This document shows, in pieces, positions 11,850 to 21,995 of a stretch of DNA of 34,943 nt. The position numbers and the translations under genes were made by a program. Each line of letters starts with the position of its first letter. The stretch's first letter is position 1. This DNA comes from Chara braunii. Its lineage: Eukaryota; Streptophyta; Charophyceae; Charales; Characeae. The DNA is taken from positions 1,787,648 through 1,822,590 of the forward strand of contig BFEA01000033.1 in NCBI GenBank assembly GCA_003427395.1, in the 5' to 3' direction. Under the pieces are notes generated by a model, which did no database searches, was not told where the DNA came from, and was given only the letters and a program-made list of their open reading frames with translations.

Positions 11850-12191
11850 AGTTCTCCTTTGGTGGGTGTTTGTGAAGAAGACAGGTTATATCATGCAGTT
11901 TCTAATGTATGACGCTGCAGTTTGCGAAGAGTTTTATGCACTTCCTGTACCTCATACAGTGAAAAGAAGGGGAACGGCATGGAAACGTTTGTGGGGTGGC
12001 TCTTTGGTACTCCGAGAGTTGTGGAAGGATATACCTGTGAGGCTTGGGATTTACGAAGTGCTCTTGCTGGATTGAAAGTGGCAAATGTAGAAATTTTGTG
12101 CCTCTGATGTGCATTACGCTACCTTTTAGGGACGTGCTTAGCGTGCATGATATAACCTGTCTTCTTCACAAACACCCACCAAAGGAGAACT
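11850..12191. repeat. 48-bp perfect inverted repeat with duplicated inner blocks
   Basis: 11850-11897 is the exact reverse complement of 12144-12191, leaving a 246-base spacer. Parts are also directly duplicated: 12158-12184 recurs at 12201-12228, and 12112-12134 (cattacgctaccttttaggg onward) recurs at 12248-12270. The perfect arms imply a recent or homogenised rearrangement. No open frame or terminal motif identifies a transposon. Confidence 0.88.
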
Positions 12192-13449
12192 GTATGATAT
12201 CTGTCTTCTTCACAAACACCCACCAAAGACAGGTCGTGCTTAGCTTGCATTACGCTACCTTTTAGGGACGGGTTGAGAAGGTACATGTTTTGTGCCTCTG
12301 ATGTGCAGTTGATGATTCCAGATTTTGTTTCTCTCATGCAGTGAATGATTCTCTACGGGGCATTTTTAGGCTTTTGAAGTGTCGGTTTACACCACATAGT
12401 TCGTGCATATGGGTATAGCTGGGAGTGAACGTAGTTGTAGTGTGAACGTGGGAATGGTCTGGAGGTTGAGAGAAGTTTTGGGTGTGCATAGCATAACTTT
12501 TCTGTAAATAGCGAAGGTGTTCTGTGCGTAGTCATGTAGGAACTGGAATTGAAAAGAAGAGAAAGCTGAAAATAAACGTGGAGGAGAAGGTGCATGAGAT
12601 ACAAGCGCGCAATTCAGATCCCCAAGGGAAGGAAATCTGGGTCCGAAAGCAGCAGGTGGAACCTGTGCTGTTGTGGGATGACAATCACAGTTCCTGGACC
12701 CCGGGCCCTGCTGTTGAGTGGTACATTCAGGAAGAGAAAGGTACAGAGACGGCACAAGGCACATGGGATGCACCTAATTCCCTCAGGACAGATACAACAG
12801 AACGCTGAGGTCGCAGGGGGACACAGCACACGGGCAGGGGGCATCAACGCAAGCTGATGTAACAAACAGCCCCCCTAAGCGGTTTGAACAGGAGGGAGCA
12901 GAGGGGCAGCTGGAGGGACACGGAGGTGGGGAGAATGGAGGTGGAGCTGGGGCCGCTAGGGGTGGAAAAGATGGGACAATTGAGGGCGATGACAGGAGGG
13001 TACGTCCTGGTGGGCCAGACGGTAGATACCACCCCCTTTCATGTGGCTTCTGGACAATGCTAACACGGCACTGGAGGGTTTGGCCCCGGAAAGAGACCCA
13101 GAAGGTGAGGAGGGGGCGGCTGCTGCACCTGCCCGTGGAACAGAAACTGCTCGCCGTTGTGGACTGGCTGATGGGGAACTTGAAAGCAAAACAAGGCTCT
13201 CCCTCACTGATGATTTCTGGGATCAGACGTATGGGGATTTATTGTCCATGCTTGGCACGGTGAGGTGGACTACAATTGTGTTTGCACGATTTCAGCTATC
13301 ACACACAACAGCAGCAGCAAAAGACTTATGCCATATAAAGCACCTCTGGATGCGAATTCACGGAAAACTCTGAACTTTTTGATTATTTTTGACAAATATT
13401 AGACTGTCAGTTGGAATCATAGATTTACGTCTTTTCCTTCGAAGCAGAG

Positions 13450-13995
13450 CAGGGTAGAGCCGGAGCTCCAGCAGCGAATGAACAGACCCGGAGGACACAG
13501 GACCCCCTGGCTCTACAGCCACCAACCCTACCGCCACTCCTGGACCCTCCAGACCCAGAGGAGAACACGCCACTGGAGCTGGTGCAAAGAAGGAAGCTTA
13601 GGCACCTGGTCGAGATGGGCTGTGATACTGGGTTCCTGTCGCAGGCCGCCATGCTACTCCTCCCCGTTTGGAAGAAAAATGGGAAATGGGAGGTGGGCTT
13701 GTCACCAGTGGAGAATGGCAGACAGGGGGGTGTCACATTACAAGGTTTATCATCGTTTTGGGCGGAACCACAAAGTGGCTAGTCTGAGGCAGCGGCAGGA
13801 ATTCTGCAAATGCAGTTGGAATCCCACGTTGCAGAAACTCCACCACCAGGGGCACAAGCTAGAGTCTCGATTACAACGGGCCCTAGCAAAATAGTGCAGA
13901 GGGACGTTTATATAGGTTTTGACCCGACCAAGGAGGTGGGCCTGAGATGCGCACGGCCAACTGCTGAACTTGCAGACAGTCAGGATCAGGCATAG
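13450..13995 (+). pseudogene. LINE ORF1-like region (decayed)
   Basis: One frame stays open across this stretch apart from a TAG at 13780-13782. It encodes a Pro-rich N-terminal part, a charged block (EENTPLELVQRRKLRHLVEM), then VWKKNGKWEVGLSP and a C-terminal part ending at 13995. I recognise no domain. I call it ORF1-like only because it directly precedes a LINE endonuclease on the same strand. The frames upstream to about 12520 may belong to the same element but show nothing recognisable. Confidence 0.4.
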
Positions 13996-14161
13996 TGACA
14001 CCTGGACTGAACAGGATGTTCAAAGATGCTTGTGCCCGTCTCAGGCTGGGCCTCTTGGCGGGAGCAGCTGATTTGGACTGGGAACAGCTGCCGGGGATTG
14101 GTCTGTAGGATAGCATGACTAAGATGGGCCCAGTCAGAGCAGTGTACGGGAAAGATGGCAT

Positions 14162-15600
14162 TTGGAACCAATGCAGGAGGGCAATGACTTCGCCTCGTGC
14201 AAACGTGGCAAACAAAATGCAATCTGGGATTTAATGAGAGGGGTGGGGGGCAGGAACTGGCCGGATGTAGTGTGTGTCCAGGAAACTCACGTGATGGACA
14301 CCCTGGAGCACAACCGCACCCGTAAAACGATCTGGGCTGCATGAGTTCTTCAGGGCCCATGCCCCGAAACCAGAGAGTGAAGGGGTGGCCATCTGGATCC
14401 CCCCCAGTTCCTCAGTAGACCTGGTGCATTGGGCGGTAGACCAGGAAGGGGGTCGATGGGTGTCAATCCTGGTTAAATTGGAACGTGAAATTGTATGTAT
14501 ATTGTGTATCTATGCCCCCCAATACCGTGAGCGAGAGAACTTTCTATGAGAACCTTGAAACGCAAATCCTGGACGGGGTTCTGGTCATTAAAGCAGGGGA
14601 CTGCAACGCAGCCCCTGACCAGCCCCTGACCGTTGGATGGATAGGTGGTGGACACCCTCCTCTATCCTGATGTATATGGAGGAGGATGCCTCTCACTAAA
14701 AGTGCCCGACTCCTTCCGGAGGCTAAACCCAAATACGAGGTTCTATTCACGACTCCGGAAGACTGGGACCGAGAGTCAGTCGAGATCTAATATTGTGTTA
14801 ATCTTGATCTCATCAGGTCTGGAAGGGTCTCTACTTCTAGCAGCAATTTTGCCAGCTAGCCCCTACCTGGGCCTTGAGCACAAAATGTTCTTGGTCATTT
14901 TGTCCTTCTGCAAGAAACTCGATCGTGGACCTGGCTTTTATAAACTCGATGCCTCATCTTGCAGCAGAAAACCTTAGAGTAATATTACCGACTGCTGGAC
15001 GTTTTAGCACTTGCAAAGGCAGCACATTCAACAGGAAATAAAAATATATTGGTTTAATAACAGTCTGTTCTATCTGGGTAGAAAATGCCAAGAATATTCC
15101 AAACTCTTAGCAGCTAGGAAGTATTAACAGCAGATGGAAATATACCAACAACTGTAGGAACTCGAGCACCAGGATCAGTCTAAGAGCTCACACAGTGCCC
15201 AACAGACACATCCAGAAGAGTATTCAGAGATACAGGTGCTGCAACAGCGAATCCAGACCTTTGCCATACAATGTTGGGAGAGCACACGTATAAGAGGATG
15301 ACTGACACGACATCAAACAGAGGGAACAATAGATAAAAAATTATTCAGCATAACCCGTGTATGCATGTGCAGAACATCCATAGAAGCGCTATATGATCCA
15401 CAAATTGGACAGCAGGATATTGTCATCTCCTTCCCCATTTGCACGCAGATAGCGAGGTCTTTCTTCAAGATAGCAAGGTCCTTCTTCAAGGACCTGTTTA
15501 CTTCAAGGTGTGTCCGGTGGGAGAAGGATGTTGGGGAGAAAGAGATTTGGTACTTCTTCCCTACACTATTAAAATCGCTGACGCGAAGAATTTGAAATCC
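14162..15600 (+). pseudogene. LINE (non-LTR) endonuclease remnant
   Basis: Pieces of an APE-type endonuclease lie in order in different frames: WPDVVCVQETHVMDT (catalytic Glu motif QET) near 14260-14300, EGVAIWIPP near 14375, CIYAP near 14500, then AGDCNAAPD (the GDxN motif) near 14600. A weak end-of-domain segment follows near 14780-14910. At 15440-15560 comes a linker block (RSFFKDLFTS) like the one before the RT in the second LINE of this window. No RT motifs follow, so the copy is 3'-truncated. Stops and at least two frameshifts (near 14340 and 14525) make it nonfunctional. A 21-base tandem duplication (about 15449-15490) doubles the ARSFFK-coding segment. Confidence 0.8.
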
Positions 15601-15724
15601 GGGCTGTCGGCGGTCCTACTGGCCCATGGCCAAGATCGTCCGAACCATGTAATAAATCTGCCATTTGGGCCGTTGACATGTTTTAGTGCCTAGTACTAGG
15701 AGAAAACCATCTTCTACCACATTG

Positions 15725-15780
15725 ACGGCCTGGATAGATGCCATCTTAAGATCTTAAGATCGTACATCAATCCAGGCCGT
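15725..15780. repeat. Hairpin with palindromic loop
   Basis: acggcctggatagatg (15725-15740) pairs with 15765-15780 with one mismatch. The loop contains the 14-base palindrome cttaagatcttaag. The surroundings up to 16090 (ggtacc, gggcccgacggcccgg) are palindrome-rich and without a recognisable gene. Confidence 0.75.
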
Positions 15781-16106
15781 TGACCCGGTACCTTGGGCCC
15801 GACGGCCCGGATTATTTGCCTGTTAGAGAGGGCCGAGGTACCTACCGGTGGTTTCTCGGCACGGTAACTACTAGTGGGGTTTTGTGTTAGGGAAAACGGG
15901 TTCCCTTAGGCTGCCTGTGATGTAACTACTTTTTCGTGGCGGAGTGTACTGTTTTTGTGTGGGGGTGTGCATTTTTTTATAGACTTCTACTCTCCTATCC
16001 TATGCTACTACGCTCAACTTTGACTTTACAACTCTACACTACACTACCACTCTTGACTTCGACTTGGCATGTGGATACACACACACACACAGGATATCCG
16101 GGCAGA

Positions 16107-16166
16107 CTGTCAGGGTTCAACCTCCTGACGAGCGGTGGTGATGAGCAGTGGAAGTCCACACACACA
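16107..16166 (+). other. Degenerate hammerhead-like unit (copy 1)
   Basis: It shares the block atccgggcagactgt and caacctcctga with copy 2 (74-75 bases downstream). It has CUGUC, a short stem-I hairpin and CUGACGA (consensus CUGANGA) at 16125-16131. The stem II region is then expanded and runs into a CA repeat. The GAAA that follows belongs to the copy 2 boundary and stem III cannot form properly. I regard it as a broken ribozyme copy. Confidence 0.55.
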
Positions 16167-16181
16167 CGAAATCCGGGCAGA

Positions 16182-16231
16182 CTGTTGGGGTTTCAACCTC
16201 CTGATGAGTCGGTGCAAGTCTGACGAAACAG
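16182..16231 (+). ncRNA. Type III hammerhead ribozyme
   Basis: All core pieces are present in order. Stem III 5' strand CUGU (16182-16185) leads to cleavage-site nucleotide U17 (16186). Stem I is GGGGU/ACCUC (one G-U pair) with a UUCA loop (16187-16200). CUGAUGA is at 16201-16207. Stem II is GUCGG/CUGAC with a 7-base loop (16208-16224). GAAA is at 16225-16228, and stem III closes with ACAG (16228-16231). A GUU cleavage triplet is permitted (NUH). Type III hammerheads of this build are typical of plant retrozymes, which are non-autonomous LTR elements copied through circular RNA. No complete retrozyme is visible around it, so it may be an isolated fragment. Activity is inferred from structure only. 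Confidence 0.8.
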
Positions 16232-16261
16232 CCTTCCTTAGACATGGCCAAGCACTAGTCG

Positions 16262-16264
<3 letters not shown>

Positions 16265-16330
<66 letters not shown>
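16265..16330. repeat. (GA)n microsatellite
   Basis: An uninterrupted GA run of about 33 units directly after the hammerhead region. Confidence 0.97.
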
Positions 16331-16331
<1 letters not shown>

Positions 16332-16848
16332 GGAACACAGACTACGCTTTTAAACACATACATACACAAAAACAACCCGACTGAACACACACTACGCTTT
16401 TTTTTCGAGCCGCAGGTTAAAACTCCGCATCCTGAAGGGACATGGAGGGTTTGACCCCAGGGACATGGAGGGGTTAGATGAGTACCTCGTACAAATTTGT
16501 TCATTTTCATTTCCTTTTAGAGGACCACTACCTTTCCCGTATATCGGCCATGGACCTCACAATTCAAATTTCGGGGGCCGGGTGCTGTCGATGAAATTTA
16601 TCGTCGGTGGCCCGACCCTGAAAAATGCAGCGCAGGTTACTTTACGACTCAGGGGCAGATCCCACTTCTTATAAGCAGGGCACTTTTAGGCAAAATTTGG
16701 GATCCCACTTCTTTCCACAAAACTCGGATCCTGTCTTGGAACATCGGGGGAAGTGGAAAATGTTCTTGTACGTGGAGGCGCGAGCGTGATTGCAGGGGCG
16801 GTAGTTCTTCCGAGTTTCGGAAGAGGCCACCTCTGTACCCTGCACCGT

Positions 16849-17065
16849 GAAAGAAGGAGCCCTTGTTTTTCTCTTCCTTTCTTTTTTTCCTGATGTGCAG
16901 GCCGTTGGATCCTCGGGGCGCCCCAAGATAGTGCCAGCAGCCGGTACGGTGAAGTGGGGCTCAAAGGCTGGGATGTGCTCTTCCCATTCGACCAGGAGAC
17001 ACAAGAGTTCATTAAAGGTAACTTCCCGCCAGGAGCGCAGGCTCTCGTTAAAGTTCATGCGCCAA
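16849..17065 (-). pseudogene. Unrecognised protein fragment cut by the LTR element
   Basis: The minus strand reads MNFNESLRSWREVTFNELL, then a Glu/Pro-rich stretch (WEEHIPAFEPHFTVPAAGT), into Lys/Arg-rich sequence. The composition (Trp, Phe, regular hydrophobic spacing) looks like real former coding sequence, possibly another retroelement's gag. The frame runs into the edge of the LTR at 17066, so the insertion may have split it. I do not recognise the family with confidence. The rest of 16331-16848 shows no gene. Confidence 0.35.
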
Positions 17066-18328
17066 AGATTCTGGTTGTTTGTTGTCTGAAGACCAACACT
17101 CACTCACATAGACTTCCAGGTATGCCCATACATACACAGAAGGAAGGGGAGAGGATAGGAGTATCACACCGCAGGGAGAGAGAAACACACCGGAAGACTT
17201 GACCATGCGATATGACAGGGTACACTGAAAGTGCAATTCACTCCACTCAATCCTCACAACCAGTCATAAAGAAAAACCAAGTAGATCACATCCAAGAAAC
17301 AATGAAACGATGATAGCCCAAACCCAGTATTACACTGTCACACTGTTTATTAAACTTAGAGTCTCGACTTGTCAGGAGAACCTCAAAACTACAGTGTCCT
17401 GCTCAGAAATGAGCAGCGCTTCACTCCCCAACTTTGAGTAACCACCCGTAACACCCCTGAGCCGCTGAAATATCAAGCACCACCCAAGTACTGCCTCGAG
17501 AAGGTAGTGCCACTCTGAAATAGGCCTCTGAGGCCAAGCGCCACTCAGAGGATGAAGAAGGAGACCAGCGCCAGACTATCTGATGATGACGAAGTGTCGG
17601 AAGACTTCCCGAGTGGAAGTCTGCAGCAGCACCACCAAATCCCGACAAGATGACCTCTAATGAAGAAGATGCAGCTATGGCTGCAACGCCACAGCCCTGT
17701 GAACCCGCTTCGGAGGAGCGTCAAAGAGGGCACCAACTTTTTTCGCCTCCAGCAGATCTCGATAACCCAGACCTCTGACAGCCCTGCGTGCTGGCAGAGT
17801 ACAACGCAGGTCCCAGGTATGGCCGGCGCTCCGAAGGCCTGGCTATGTATGTCTCTCACAACGCTTAGCCGTCACCACTTCCGGTTCATGCATAGCGCAA
17901 CAACGATGTACTCGGTACCAACTGCCAAAAGCCCTGAAACGAGGGGCCCATCCTATCTATAGGTCTACACAAGCCTAGACTCGACCTAAACCGGACTGAC
18001 TGACCGACTGGTACCGTTTCTGTTTCGGCCTCTCGGCCTCTACTTTACCCGGCTATAGACTATAAAACCGTCTATCAGCATAGGCCTTTAGGGCCTGTTT
18101 GTCCTAGGGGTAGCCCGTGTCTGGTACTCGAAGTTAGGATAGCTGTAGGAAATTCAGTTAGTACGGGCTTATATTTTTCCGTATTTACAGATATGTCCCT
18201 CACGAATTTTCCTTACAGGCAGGTCACTCGGTTAGCCCTCTGCCAAACAAAATTACGAATATGTCCTACCTTTGGTATAACCTTGACAGAGAGAGGCTAT
18301 AGGTGACCAGAAACAGCAAGTCATTGTA
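17066..18328 (-). repeat. 3' LTR of the Ty3-type element
   Basis: Matches 27832-29568 along its whole length except for the 472-bp insertion in the other copy. On the minus strand it starts TACAATGACTTGCTG where the partner starts TGCAATGACTTGCTG, so the canonical TG is mutated here. The other end has ..CT where the partner has ..CA. Confidence 0.85.
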
Positions 18329-18330
18329 GA

Positions 18331-18343
18331 CCTACCCTCCCCC
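18331..18343 (-). promoter_or_regulatory. Polypurine tract (PPT)
   Basis: On the minus strand GGGGGAGGGTAGG lies two bases upstream of the 3' LTR, where the plus-strand primer of an LTR retrotransposon should be. Confidence 0.7.
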
Positions 18344-18361
18344 GGAGGGAGGACCTTCGAG

Positions 18362-18625
18362 CTAGGGGTGTAGGCGTGTAGAGCGCCAAAGAGATTCTCC
18401 CTTTTGTGCTTCATATCTGAGGATGACAGACTTTGCAGTTTTCAGAAGTTCCTTGCGAGTAAACCGACGATCTTCTGTATGTGGCTGGTATAAGAACTTC
18501 ACAAGGTACTCCTTATCTGGAACTGTACCTGACTCATCCTTAACCGATTCCACCGCATATCCCGTGCCAGGGATCGGGGGTCGAAACTGAAGGGCCCTGT
18601 CTGGAAATGCATGTAATCCCTGCAA
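18362..18625 (-). pseudogene. Polyprotein C-terminal tail, possibly chromodomain-like
   Basis: An 87-aa frame containing YAVESVKDESG, EYLVKFLYQ and FTRKELLKTAKSVILRYEAQ. The EYLVKF segment is reminiscent of the start of a chromodomain, found at the end of some Ty3 integrases, but the aromatic cage cannot be confirmed. It abuts the truncated integrase, and sequence between the two has been lost. Confidence 0.45.
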
Positions 18626-18630
18626 TGGGA

Positions 18631-19365
18631 TTACAATTCATTGCTGCAAAAATAAGGATCTCGATCACTGACTATAGAGGTGGGAGGTCCATGATGTGTG
18701 ACCCATCTGTCAGCAAATGCCTCCTGGACGGCTGGAACGCGAGCTTCAGCTGGTAAGGGGATGAACTCTGCATATTTGGAGAACTGATCCACACAGACCA
18801 TGACTTGACACATCCCATGAGGTGTGGTCCTACCCAAGTCAGTAAAGTCAATAGACACTGACTGTGCATGTGCTTCAGGGATGGGTAGTGGTTTGAGTAG
18901 GCCAAGGGGAGGTCGTCGTACTACCTTGTTCCTTTGGCACAACTCACAGGTTTCCACATAGTGCAGCATGTCACTCCTTATCTCCTTCCAGAAAAAGTGT
19001 TGTGACAGGGTTGCATACGATTTGAGGGCTCCAAAGTGACCATGAGCATCATGACACTCTGACATCAGGAGTGTTCTCAGCTTGTGGTCCTGGGAAATGC
19101 ACATGCGTTCCTCACCTCTGCTGCAAGTATACACCAGGTATGAAACCAGAGTATATCCTAGTTCAGATGCGGGGTTGTCCTTGAGATTCCTAACTATAGG
19201 CCCAAAAATTGCATCCTGGGGCATCAGCCAGACAATGGTCTGACAAGTCTTCTCTCCAAACGAGTGAGTAAAGGAGATCAGACAGAGAGCGTCAGGCCTA
19301 CGAGAAAGGGCGTCTGCTACTCGATTGTAGCAGCCCTTCTTGTGTCTCAGTTCAAAGTCGAACAT
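18631..19365 (-). pseudogene. Integrase (zinc-binding domain and partial core)
   Basis: The 244-aa frame starts in the last part of RNase H (FDFELRHKKG, VADALSRRPDAL). The H2C2 zinc module follows (HDAHGHFG ... CELCQRNK), then the integrase core with SIDFTDLG (first Asp), VCVDQFSKYAEFIPLP and SDRDPYFCSNEL (second Asp). The frame ends there. The part of the core carrying the third catalytic residue (Glu) is deleted and replaced by the tail at 18362-18625, so integrase activity is not possible. Confidence 0.9.
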
Positions 19366-19600
19366 GTCAATGAACTAGATATAGTGAGCAAATATGTCAT
19401 TCAATTTTCCCTAGGACTTCGTCCACAGAAGGGTGGAGTGATCTGAAAAGATCTTGAAATGTCTGCCCAAGAGCAAGTGTTTCCAATGCTTGAGTGCCGA
19501 CACAAGAGCATAAAGCTCTTTCTCATAGGTAGAGTCCTGCAACTTCTTGGTTTTAATATTCTTGCTCATATACTCTATTGGCTGCCAAATGACCGCCAGT
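19366..19600 (-). pseudogene. RNase H domain remnant
   Basis: The minus strand reads QPIEYMSKNIKTKKLQ, STYEKELYALVSALKHW, GRHFKIFSDHSTLLW and then runs into the integrase frame. It is typical of the Ty3 RNase H (YEKEL.AL.. and FSDH motifs). In-frame TAG codons lie at 19411-19413 and 19375-19377. Confidence 0.85.
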
Positions 19601-20613
19601 CCTTGTGACTCTGAGATAATACAACTAACTGGTATTGCTCAGGTGCTGCCCTGAGGAAATGAATGAGCAGATCTTGCTCACTCATCTCCAACCCAGGAGT
19701 TGATGTAAGATTCTCAAAGGTGGAGTATAGTTTGGACAAGGAGCCATCAAATTTTCTTTGGCCCAGGCGCATAATTTTATCTGCTGCTTTCCTGACCTGC
19801 TCCTTGTCTGCAAACCGGTCCTGCAGTGCCTGCAGAAAACCAGCCACCCCCAGCCTCTGCGCCCAATTAAACATTTTTATACCTCACTGCCAGAGGTAGA
19901 GGTGCACCATTTCAGTGCAATCCTCTCCAGGCGAGCAAGGATGACATACACCTTTACACCCTCATCACATTTGAACCCACTCAGGTAGTTTTTTTGTGCA
20001 GTGACCCAATCTGCAACATCCACCTTCGGGTCCTCACCAGAGAACATGGGTGGAGGTGTCAGCTTGGGCCGCTGGAAATCAAATGGTGCTGAGGGTTGTG
20101 AAGGTGTTGTTGATTTGGGTGTAGAGGGAGGAGATGTATGTCTGGATTGTGGGGGAGATGCAGGTTTCCCTTGAGAAGGGTCAGGGGAAGGAGGAACTGT
20201 CAGAGTGGTAGGAATCTTCAAATGAGTAAAGATTAGATCTAGTTTGGCAGAGATGTCATCGAGCTTCTTGGAAAAAGTTGAATGGTTGCTCTCCAGACTG
20301 GTAATCCTGTCGTCCCAGTTAGTAAAATAAGAACGGTGAATGTCATCCTGCAAAAGGATGAATTCAACCATGTCCTTGTTGTACTGATTGAAACTTCCAC
20401 TCGTCCTAATCTTTTTTACATCTGCAATCAGCAGCTTCCTCCTGGCCTCTTTCTGAACTTCTTCTTCTTTCTTCTTCAGCTCACCTTTAGGGACTCTACT
20501 GCCTGGGCCTGCTGGTGGAGTTTCTCCATCTGGGCCCGCAGTTCAGCCTTTAAAGGGTCAAGCGGAATCTGAGGTTTCACCTCAGAGGCCTCTGCCTTCC
20601 CAACATCTGCCAT
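19575..20613 (-). pseudogene. Gag, decayed, fused to RNase H by deletion
   Basis: The start is MADVGKAEASEVKPQIPLDP at 20613, followed by a coiled-coil-like Glu/Lys region, a Pro/Ser-rich linker and the gag core: PPPMFSGEDPKVDVADWV, KVYVILARLERIALKW, then LGVAGFLQALQDRFADKEQV and FLRAAPEQYQLVV. One frameshift lies near 20495 and another near 19876. No CCHC knuckle, protease or RT follows. About 19600 the sequence passes directly into RNase H, so a deletion joined the two. Confidence 0.8.
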
Positions 20614-21644
20614 ACTGCTTAATCCCACAATTCAAATAAATAATATAGAAAAATAAACAAAGACAGACAGAAAGTAACAGGAATTGGATTTTCTCTACAG
20701 TACTCGTTCAATTACTGTCACCTGACTGAAGAGAGAAAGTTGGTTAGCTTGAGCAAGTGAGTGCTCAGTCTCTGCAGACCACTTGAGGGTCAGGGTCAGT
20801 TATGAGTAGACTCGACAAAAACCAATTTCACGATTTTTCAATCCCTGCCCTGAAACAACAATTGCATGCAATAATTGCAAATCCTGCATCATTCAATTGC
20901 AGGATGTCATCCTGGACTGATTAGTAGAGATTAAAAGTTAGACAGAGTGACTAATTAGGGATAGGTAGGTGTTTAATGATGACCAAGATACTGCGATTTA
21001 CAGGGAATCCTATTTTTAGACCTACCCTATTGACTTCACCACGGTATGACCCTGTATGCCACACAACAACCCAGATCACCAGCTAAGGCCCCTAAATGGC
21101 CGCTAAGTGGTAAAGGAGGTGGGAGTGCAAAGACAATCAGTAGGTTTACAGTTTTCACTGTAACTGACTCAGAACATCAAATTTGACAGTGCGATTTCAG
21201 ACACTGACTGTATACTGAATTGTGATTTACCAGGGACGGGCATAATTGAATTCTGACGGACATAATTAAAGTTATGACTGACCCTAGTCTAGCCGAGCTT
21301 CAACTATGTTAGCGCAAAATTCAAATTTGCATTATCAATGACAACAGGATCCTGAACACACCAATTCACTACACAGGATGGATCACAATATTATAAAGCA
21401 GTCACAAATGAAATTTGAGTCAGAAACAAGGTCAAACAAGGTTAATAGAAGTCAAAGAAGATAGGTAGGAGAAATCGGCTATGGCTGTCCCACAATGTGA
21501 ATTTCAATTTTCAATTGTCTACTGACTTACATACCATATTTTGCTAATCTAAAAATAGACCCAGAATCGCCACACAGAGCAGAGTAAGGAACACACTTAC
21601 TTCATGATCAATTATGAAGAAGATGAGTGAAACTTGGACTATGA
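20614..21644 (-). other. Leader of the Ty3-type element (gag-proximal part)
   Basis: About 1 kb of AT-rich sequence with no recognisable frame, between gag and the Penelope-like insertion. The remaining leader is 27287-27812 on the other side. Confidence 0.6.
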
Positions 21645-21651
21645 CTGTCTG
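21645..21651. repeat. Target-site duplication, left copy
   Basis: ctgtctg precedes the terminal repeat at 21652. The same ctgtctg occurs at 27280-27286 at the other end; its first c is also the last base of the repeat, so the duplication is 6 or 7 bases. Confidence 0.75.
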
Positions 21652-21995
21652 ATGGTGGTTATATACCCCATGCATGATAGAGTCAAAAATGACCAAGACG
21701 ACAACGATAAAGCAGAACAAACAACAACATGACGACCGAACCAATCATAGGATCAAAGAGAGCAAACATGAGATAGTACACCATAGCCTGACACATTGGT
21801 TACTCCCGAAACGCGACCAAGGCTTCAATAGATCAACAATGAAAAACAAAGCCAAAAGGCTCGAACCAAAACTGGGCATCGCGCCCATTTGCACGAAAAA
21901 ACAGGTCGAGCTGGCGTAGACCCTACTATAGTTTCATCCGGTCGCCAGACCCGGAATCATCAGGGGTCAGTCACGGCGAAGATAACTCCAATGTG
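21652..21995 (-). repeat. 3' terminal direct repeat (pLTR) of the PLE
   Basis: 344 bases from atggtggttatatacccc to ctccaatgtgc, matching 26939-27280. It contains the ribozyme at 21919-21968. Confidence 0.92.
21919..21968 (-). ncRNA. Minimal hammerhead ribozyme in the 3' pLTR
   Basis: Read on the minus strand: stem I GACCC, core CUGAUGA, stem II UCCGG/CCGGA with loop GUCUGGCGA (U-U opposition at the base), GAAA, stem III reduced to one extra C-G pair closed by the loop UAUA, then UA at the cleavage site, and GGGUC closing stem I. All invariant core bases are present. Very small hammerheads of this kind, with a stunted stem III and a self-complementary loop, are known from PLE repeats and cleave as dimers. 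Confidence 0.87.

Larger units (their letters stand above)
5352..13449. other. About 8 kb without a recognisable gene
   Basis: It begins with the presumed 3' UTR of the A20/AN1 gene, which opens with a G-rich tract. I checked the open frames on both strands (longest 261 aa, minus, 7590-8375; also 155 aa minus at 10198-10665 and 113 aa plus at 6413-6754) and found no motif, domain or composition I recognise. What is visible are local tandem duplications and inverted repeats, listed separately. From about 12500 it may contain the decayed 5' part of the LINE that follows. Confidence 0.5.

Noticed and set aside
16238-16510. 90-aa minus frame over the GA repeat
   Set aside because: Mostly a Leu/Ser run from the microsatellite.
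17578-17600. TGATGATGACGAAG in both LTRs (also near 28340) as a hammerhead core
   Set aside because: Only four bases lie between the core halves, GAAA is GAAG, and no closing stems exist.
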